From an uncultured Erysipelotrichaceae bacterium (GTDB taxonomy: Bacteria; Bacillota_I; Bacilli_A; RF39; UBA660), in contig CADBLZ010000115.1 of assembly GCA_902795675.1 (NCBI GenBank), positions 1-7,811 of the forward strand: a stretch of DNA of 7,811 nucleotides. The letters run 5' to 3'. Below the pieces are notes generated by a model. The model was not told the DNA's origin. It saw only the letters and a program-made list of their open reading frames with translations, and searched no databases. Each line of letters opens with the position of its first letter. Within the stretch, counting starts at the first letter, position 1. A program made the translations under genes and the position numbers. This document shows, piece by piece, positions 5,875-7,811 of the stretch.

Positions 5875-5903
5875 ATTATAGTTCTAAAGTGCTTTTTAGT
5901 CAA
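5875..5903 (-). promoter_or_regulatory. Strong sigma-A-type promoter of the transglutaminase-like gene
   Basis: Minus strand: -35 TTGACT (5903-5898), a spacer of exactly 17 bases, and -10 TATAAT (5880-5875). The expected start of transcription is near 5868, about 18 bases ahead of the chosen start codon and just upstream of AAAGGGG (5864-5858). This is the closest to consensus of the promoters in the window. Its -35 box begins inside the T-run of the gltX terminator, so termination and re-initiation are packed into one junction. Confidence 0.75.
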
Positions 5904-5933
5904 AAAATAATGCCTTTTTTAAGGCATTATTTT
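5902..5933 (-). terminator. Intrinsic terminator of gltX, overlapping its stop codon
   Basis: Minus strand: a 13-bp perfect stem, AAAATAATGCCTT (5933-5921) with AAGGCATTATTTT (5916-5904), a 4-base A loop, then a run of six T (5907-5902). The 5' arm contains the last Lys codon and the TAA stop (5929-5927) of gltX. The T-run shares two bases with the -35 box of the next gene. Confidence 0.9.
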
Positions 5934-7570
5934 AACATATCTAATCTGTTTTTAATTCTATCTTTACCTAATAATTTAAGTATTATATAAAGATCTGGTG
6001 TTTGACTTAATGATGTAACACCTACTCTAATGATATTAGATACATCTGCAATACTTCCTTTTTTAGCTTCAGGATGTTCTTTATATTCCTTCATATTAGT
6101 TTCATAACCTAATTTTTCAGCCATATCTTTCATCTTGTTGAACCATGTATCTTTATCATCGTTTTCATCATAATAAGATTCAAAATAAGTATTTAATACT
6201 TCATTAATATCATCTTTAGAGAACTTTTCATCGAATTGATATTCTGGATTAGTAAATAATTCATCATACATATACCAAATATAGTTCTTAACCTCTGCCA
6301 TATAAGCATAATCTTTTCTTGGTTTCTTTTGTTCTCTTTCGATATTTAAAATATTTGTAGTATATTCTTTATCTTTATTAATTAATTCATTAAATTCTTT
6401 ATCATATTCTTTAGACCAAGTATCTAATAAATCAAATACTTCTGTAGCTTTTAATTTACTTAAATAATTCTTAGAAATATTATCTAACTTATCTAGATCA
6501 AATAAAGCACCTGAAGCACTCATCTTTTTAGGTGAGAATTCAAATTCAGTAAATGGAGCATCAGGATGTCCTTCTCTCCATTGTTCATAGTTAGAGTTAG
6601 CTATTGTCATAATAGCTTCTATTACAGAATAGATTGGATAACCTTTTTCTTCATAGTAAGTCATTCTAGCTTCTGGATCTAAACGTTTAGATATCTTTCT
6701 AATCTTATCTCCATCTTTCTTTAAGATAAGTGGAGTATGAACATACTTAGGCATTTTAAAACCAAACATTTTAAATAATTCATAGTGAGTTGGTACACTA
6801 GAAACCCATTCTTGACCTCTAATAACATGTGTTGTTCTCATTAAGTGATCATCAACTAAATGAGCAAAATGATATGTTGGTAATTGGTTAGATGATTTCA
6901 TAATAACTGTATCAATATCATTTTCAGGCATTTCCATTGTTCCAAATGCTAAGTCTTCAAATTTAAACTTAGTATTAAAGTTACCTTCTGACTTTAATCT
7001 AATAACAAATGGTTCACCATTTTTAACTCTTTCAGCAGCTTCTTCAATTGGTAAATTACGATATTTAGCATATCTACCATAGATACCTATTCTTCTCTTA
7101 TCTCTTGTTTGACTTTCTCTAATAGAATCCATTTCTTCTTGTGTTAAGAAACATGGATAAGCTTTACCTTCACTTATTAAATGTTTAATAAATGCATGAT
7201 AAATTTCTTTTCTTTCAGATTGGATATAAGGACCATAGTTACCTCTAGTTTCACCATTTTTAATTTCACATTCATCAGGTATAAATTTATAGTGTTCTAG
7301 AACATGCATAATATATTCTACTGCACCTTCTATTTCTCTCTTTTGATCTGTATCTTCATTTCTTAAGAAGAATACACCATCTGATTGTTTAGCTAATAAA
7401 TAGTTAACTACTACTTGGTAGAAATTACCAATATGCATGAATCCAGTTGGACTTGGTGCATATCTTGTTACAATAGTACCTTCTGGTCTTTCAGGATATT
7501 CTTTCTCTAAATCTGCAATTGTTTTTGTAATATTTGGAAACATAAATTCTGCTAATTCTTTATTTGTCAT
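5927..7570 (-). CDS. gltX: Glutamate--tRNA ligase (glutamyl-tRNA synthetase)
   Basis: Cytosolic class I aminoacyl-tRNA synthetase that activates glutamate with ATP and charges tRNA-Glu; in many Bacillota it also mischarges tRNA-Gln for later amidation. The catalytic Rossmann core holds the HIGH-type signature, here PSPTGFMHIGN (residues 39-49). The KMSKS-type loop is KISKR (292-296), followed by RLDPEA as expected for the family. FLRNEDTDQKRE (68-79) and VIRGQEWVSSVPTHYELF (249-266) are also typical. The C-terminal half is the helical anticodon-binding region. At 547 residues it is longer than the usual 470-490 residue enzyme and matches the long form I associate with Clostridia and Erysipelotrichia. 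I chose ATG 7570 because GAGGTGA (7582-7576) ends 5 bases before it; the in-frame GTG three codons upstream lies inside that site. The gene is monocistronic or follows the partial gene upstream, and it ends in a strong terminator. Confidence 0.96.
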   Translation of the reverse strand: MTNKELAEFMFPNITKTIADLEKEYPERPEGTIVTRYAPSPTGFMHIGNFYQVVVNYLLAKQSDGVFFLRNEDTDQKREIEGAVEYIMHVLEHYKFIPDECEIKNGETRGNYGPYIQSERKEIYHAFIKHLISEGKAYPCFLTQEEMDSIRESQTRDKRRIGIYGRYAKYRNLPIEEAAERVKNGEPFVIRLKSEGNFNTKFKFEDLAFGTMEMPENDIDTVIMKSSNQLPTYHFAHLVDDHLMRTTHVIRGQEWVSSVPTHYELFKMFGFKMPKYVHTPLILKKDGDKIRKISKRLDPEARMTYYEEKGYPIYSVIEAIMTIANSNYEQWREGHPDAPFTEFEFSPKKMSASGALFDLDKLDNISKNYLSKLKATEVFDLLDTWSKEYDKEFNELINKDKEYTTNILNIEREQKKPRKDYAYMAEVKNYIWYMYDELFTNPEYQFDEKFSKDDINEVLNTYFESYYDENDDKDTWFNKMKDMAEKLGYETNMKEYKEHPEAKKGSIADVSNIIRVGVTSLSQTPDLYIILKLLGKDRIKNRLDMLK

Positions 7571-7590
7571 AGAATTCACCTCGATAAATA

Positions 7591-7619
7591 ATTATAATAT
7601 AAAATACATAAAATAACAA
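7591..7619 (-). promoter_or_regulatory. Probable sigma-A promoter of gltX
   Basis: On the minus strand a -35 box TTGTTA (7619-7614) is followed after exactly 17 bases by a perfect -10 box TATAAT (7596-7591). Transcription would begin near 7584, giving a leader of only about 14 bases that starts just before the Shine-Dalgarno site. I see no T-box (stem I plus terminator/antiterminator) between the promoter and the gene. If this is the only promoter, a tRNA-sensing T-box riboswitch is therefore excluded here. Confidence 0.6.
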
Positions 7620-7625
7620 ATAAAA

Positions 7626-7811
7626 CTAGTGTTCATTTAATGTAGAAATCATATATTTATACAATTCTTTTAAATATACATTAAATTCATCATTAGAATC
7701 TAAACACATAATAATTTCAAAGCAATTAGATCCAATTCTATAAAAGCTATAAGTATATTCATTATTCTCTAATTCATTTTCATGTAATTCATTATTTTTA
7801 TATAATTCATA
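7626..7811 (-). CDS. Hypothetical protein, C-terminal fragment (61 codons, 5' end outside window)
   Basis: An open frame enters from the right edge on the minus strand and runs for 61 codons to a TAG stop at 7628-7626. The visible tail is acidic and rich in Asn, Glu and Tyr, with segments such as YSFYRIGSNCFEIIMCL and a helical-looking end, YLKELYKYMISTLNEH. There is no membrane segment and no motif I recognise. The only in-frame Met codons in this piece lie deep inside it (for example residue 36), so the true start must be upstream of the window. The stop lies 55 bases before the gltX start, no terminator hairpin follows, and the gltX promoter begins almost at once. Codon use and base composition match the neighbours. 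It could be a small cytosolic protein of any kind, and I assign no function. Confidence 0.6.
   Translation of the reverse strand, partial: YELYKNNELHENELENNEYTYSFYRIGSNCFEIIMCLDSNDEFNVYLKELYKYMISTLNEH

Noticed and set aside
5850..5903. 18-codon N-terminal extension of the transglutaminase-like protein, starting at TTG 5903
   Set aside because: The extension would begin on the -35 box of a near-consensus promoter whose start point is near 5868. The ATG at 5849 has AAAGGGG at ideal spacing.
7571..7579. GTG start three codons upstream of the gltX ATG
   Set aside because: The GTG is part of the GAGGTGA Shine-Dalgarno site that serves the ATG at 7570.
7571..7625. T-box riboswitch ahead of gltX
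   Set aside because: Only about 55 bases separate the genes, with a promoter in them. There is no room for stem I or an antiterminator, and no T-box sequence is seen.
1..7811. tRNA, rRNA, CRISPR array, insertion sequence or prophage remnants
   Set aside because: All intergenic gaps are 130 bases or less. None has a cloverleaf, regularly spaced repeats, transposase-like coding or terminal inverted repeats with target duplications.

Overview
The window is a very AT-rich stretch (about 30% G+C by eye). Every recognisable gene is on the minus strand, so the region reads from high to low coordinates. The protein families, the Shine-Dalgarno sites (AGGTGA, AAAGGGG, AGAGGGA), the TTGACT/TATAAT promoters and the low G+C point to an uncultured low-G+C Bacillota, probably near the Erysipelotrichia or gut Mollicutes-like Bacilli. 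That placement is inference. The standard bacterial code holds: long ORFs are intact, tryptophans are TGG, and the nine visible stops are TAA or TAG, never TGA.

Layout in transcription order. (1) 7811-7626: the last 61 codons of an unidentified gene cut by the window edge. (2) 7570-5927: gltX, a long glutamyl-tRNA synthetase, with its own promoter and a strong terminator. (3) 5849-4296: a membrane-tethered protein with leucine-rich-like repeats and a transglutaminase/protease-like domain that keeps a Cys-His-Asp triad. (4) 4196-3702: a small HD-domain protein with its own promoter and terminator. (5) 3575-726: a compact four-gene exopolysaccharide/capsule control operon made of a Wzz-type chain-length protein (CpsC), a tyrosine autokinase (CpsD), a PHP-fold tyrosine phosphatase (CpsB) and the sugar-1-phosphate transferase that primes the lipid carrier. 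It ends in a terminator. (6) 672-112: a VanZ-family membrane protein. (7) 111-1: a leader region with a good outward-pointing promoter and palindromes, serving a gene beyond the window.

The operon holds the first enzymatic step (loading a sugar phosphate on undecaprenyl phosphate) and the kinase/phosphatase/co-polymerase control circuit. It holds no glycosyltransferases, flippase or polymerase, so the polymer itself must be specified elsewhere. Intergenic regions are very compact. Terminator stems overlap stop codons, and the next promoter sits on or beside the terminator. The least ordinary items are the transglutaminase-like surface protein, the palindromic possible operators ahead of the HD gene and the polysaccharide operon, and the fused stop/terminator/promoter junctions. 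I see no mobile element, CRISPR array, tRNA or rRNA.
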